Shown here: one piece after another, positions 62,098-64,000 of the stretch
Numbering within the stretch: position 1 is the stretch's first letter
How the letters are laid out: each line of letters opens with the position of its first letter
Source: Monodelphis domestica
Lineage: Eukaryota; Chordata; Mammalia; Didelphimorphia; Didelphidae
Direction: 5' to 3'
NCBI RefSeq assembly: GCF_027887165.1
Contig: NC_077228.1
Coordinates: forward strand, 108,140,043-108,204,042
Length of the DNA stretch: 64,000 bases
Notes under the pieces: model-generated
What the model was told of the DNA's origin: nothing
What the model saw: only the letters and a program-made list of their open reading frames with translations
Database searches by the model: none
Program-made: the position numbers and the translations under genes

Positions 62098-64000
62098 AAG
62101 TTAGTTAGTTAGTGGTAGTCTCTCGGTGATGGAGAATGACAATTGTCTTTGTGCGTTTTCATCTATTGATGTGCCCTCATGTGGCTTTGAAGTCCAAAGA
62201 CTGAGGCGCAGAGTTTGTGGCACATGGGACGCCAGTTGTTACGGGAGGTGCGGTTGTGGCCTGGTGTCGGCGTTCACGCGCAGCGGCAAGACGTCGACAT
62301 CGCTCATCTCAAAGGTGGTGGCGGCATGGTGAATGTGGATTCGCCAGCTGCTTCTGTCAGAGGCAACAAGTTCTAGTTGCTTTGGTGTCATGCCAGCCCA
62401 CTTCAAGTTGGACTTTCCCTGCTCCTAAATATACTATGGCAGAAAGGGTATGAAGAGAACATCACAAAATGTATGAACTTCTTTAATGGCATAAGAACTT
62501 TTAGAATTATTCTGGGTCTCCTGTGAATCTTCTCTTTGGTCGGCCTTGTTTCCTGAGTCCAGCTGACAGTTCACCATAGAATACCTGTCTTGGTATTCGC
62601 TGTGGGTCCATGCGGATGACGTGTCCAGACCATCGCAGCTGGGCTTTGAGGACCATGACTTCGATGCTGGTGGAGTTGGCTCTGTCAAGGACTTCCTGGT
62701 TGGTGATTCAGTCTTGCCATCGGATCCTCATGATTGACCGGAGGGAGCGTTGGTGAAATTGCTCTGTTTCATGTGCTTCCAGTACAGTGTCCATGTCTCG
62801 CAACCATACAGGAGCGGCTGATGACCACCGCGTTATACACTTTGAGCTTCATCGCAGTGCTTACACCGCTGTGTGGGCATTGAAGTCTCCCAGTAGTATC
62901 AGCTTGTCATTTGTGGGCATTGAGTACAGGACGGCACTCAGGTCAGAGTAGAACTGCTCGATGGTCTCCTCTGTGCTGGTCAGTGTTGGGGCATATACAC
63001 TGATGATTGTGGCATACCAGTCTTTGCTGAGAGGCAAACGGATCTTCATGAGCCTCTCGCTGATGCCCACAGGCAAGTCTGGCAGCTGTTTGAGCAAACT
63101 GGTCTTGATAGCCAGGCCAACACCGTCTTCTGTCTTCTGTCTTCTATCTTCATTTGAGGCTCTGCCTTTCCAGAAGAAGGTGTATCCAGTGGTGGGTTCG
63201 CTGAGTGATCCCTCTTCTGGTAGGCCTGTTTCGCTTAAGGCTGCGATGTCGATGTTATATCCCGCCAGTTCTTTACCGATTAGAGCTGTTCTTCTCTCAG
63301 GTCTTGGGGTATTCTCTCTATCAAGTAATGTCCTGATGTTCCATGCTCCTAGTAGGAGTTTCTTTGTATTTTTTCTTTGATTTTGACCACTTAAAGGGAT
63401 GACCCGCCAGCCGCGGTGTGCTGACCGGGTGTTTGTAGGGCAGGCAATGTTTGGGACACCTTTTCTAGTCCCCTCCCTTGATTAGGGTGAGCAGTGCTGT
63501 CCTAGAGAGGGCTGCTCAGTCGCCCAGGATGCTGCCGAACGTCCCTGCTGCCCACAGGGCCAAGCGACCACTGGTCCATGGGCCGCCTACGTGCAGGATC
63601 GTGACTACAACTGCCAGTGGTCACCTCCACCTGTTGCGTTGTCACTCCCCCATCGCTGCAGGTCTTGAAGAGGGTAGACAGGGTTAGGATAGATGAGTGT
63701 GCACAAAGACACTTGTGCGTGAAAGAGATTTAAGTGGAAAAGTCGATGCACAGAGACAGTCCCACTCTCTCGGCGTTGGAAGCCTGGGTCCAGTGGCACG
63801 AAAAGTCGTTACACCTGGAGACTTCCTCAGCTGCATTGGATGGCCGTGTTGTCCTTTGTGCTCCAACACGCCCTGAGCACTCCACAGTGCTTTGCTGTGT
63901 CGCCATCTCAGCCTTTGAACCTTCTTATTGGTTTCTTCCGTCTGTTCCGCTGAAGCATTCTTCACATGCTGGGTGAGCAAAGCCCTGGTTCACCAGGGGT
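62098..64000 (-). mobile_element. RTE-like LINE, internally deleted, CpG-rich, runs off the window
   Basis: On the minus strand: 5' region (64000-63400), endonuclease (about 63380-62864) with GAWNIRTLLD, then DLPVGISERLMKIRLPL, ISVYAPTL and LLGDFNAH (APE-type GDFN). The reverse transcriptase is absent; endonuclease joins directly at about 62862 to the far C-terminal region (62850-62330: RWSGHVIRMDPQRIPRQVFY, then DRSSWR). The 3' end is a TAAC tail (62098-62113). Family placement is by these motifs; BovB/RTE and R4/Dong-like elements share this layout. Confidence 0.8.
62864..63380 (-). pseudogene. APE-type endonuclease domain of the RTE-like LINE
   Basis: Mostly open on the minus strand, with the best stretch at 62861-63097. 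Contains AALSETGLPEEG, the conserved acidic residue region, and LILLGDFNAHTAV. Such fragments are often mis-annotated in vertebrates as craniofacial development protein 2-like. Confidence 0.75.

Noticed and set aside
62126-63980. Several plus-strand open frames of 60-140 codons at the right edge
   Set aside because: They are antisense to the RTE-like LINE; high GC and CpG content leaves few stops by chance.
1-64000. CRISPR array, bacterial operon or tRNA genes
   Set aside because: The repeats are dispersed SINEs and microsatellites, not spaced direct repeats. The tRNA-like A and B boxes belong to SINE heads and lack a complete cloverleaf.

Overview
The window looks like marsupial nuclear DNA. 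The evidence is the dominant tRNA-derived SINE (more than 30 copies, starting GGGCAGCTGGGT and ending in GGAAGGTAAGGGTTT), a second SINE with a CTCCAGTATCTTTGCCAAG-type body, marsupial-style L1 elements, old L2, L3/CR1 and MIR fragments, and one RTE-like LINE. The species cannot be named from the sequence alone. No rRNA or tRNA gene, CRISPR array or bacterial-type operon was seen.

There is one recognisable host gene: a complete nine-exon pepsin-family (A1) aspartic protease on the minus strand. It runs from a start codon at 60092 to a stop at 27577, and all eight introns have GT...AG ends. The joined reading frame is 387 codons. Exons 4, 6, 7 and 8 are 119, 117, 142 and 99 nt, the usual pepsinogen exon sizes. 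A TATA box lies about 66 bp before the start codon and an AATAAA about 140 bp after the stop. The protein is unusual. The first catalytic motif is normal (FDTGSS), but the second reads D-I-G-T-S instead of D-T-G-T-S. The propeptide is short and acidic where pepsinogens are long and basic, the first pepsin disulfide is lost, and there are four N-glycosylation sequons. I infer a glycosylated, probably weak or inactive member resembling the pregnancy-associated glycoprotein/chymosin branch. It looks like a maintained gene, because frame and splicing are intact.

Layout. 1-4.3 kb: old LTR copies in both orientations, SINEs and an L1 3' end. 4.3-11.0 kb: two L1 elements head to tail, the first carrying an LTR inside ORF2. 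11.3-16.3 kb: a broken class I (gamma-like) endogenous retrovirus, itself interrupted by an LTR of another family. 16.3-19.6 kb: unassigned sequence and an old L1. 19.6-20.6 kb: a broken class II-like fragment (end of pol, start of env). 20.6-24.0 kb: a minus-strand L1 split by a 1.4-kb LTR-like insertion. 24.0-27.4 kb: mostly unassigned, ending in a GAAG microsatellite and a SINE. 27.4-60.1 kb: the protease gene, whose introns (up to 10 kb) hold SINEs, L1, L2 and L3/CR1 pieces. 60.2-62.1 kb: upstream flank with SINEs and an L1 end. 62.1-64.0 kb: a CpG-rich, internally deleted RTE-like LINE on the minus strand, running off the window.
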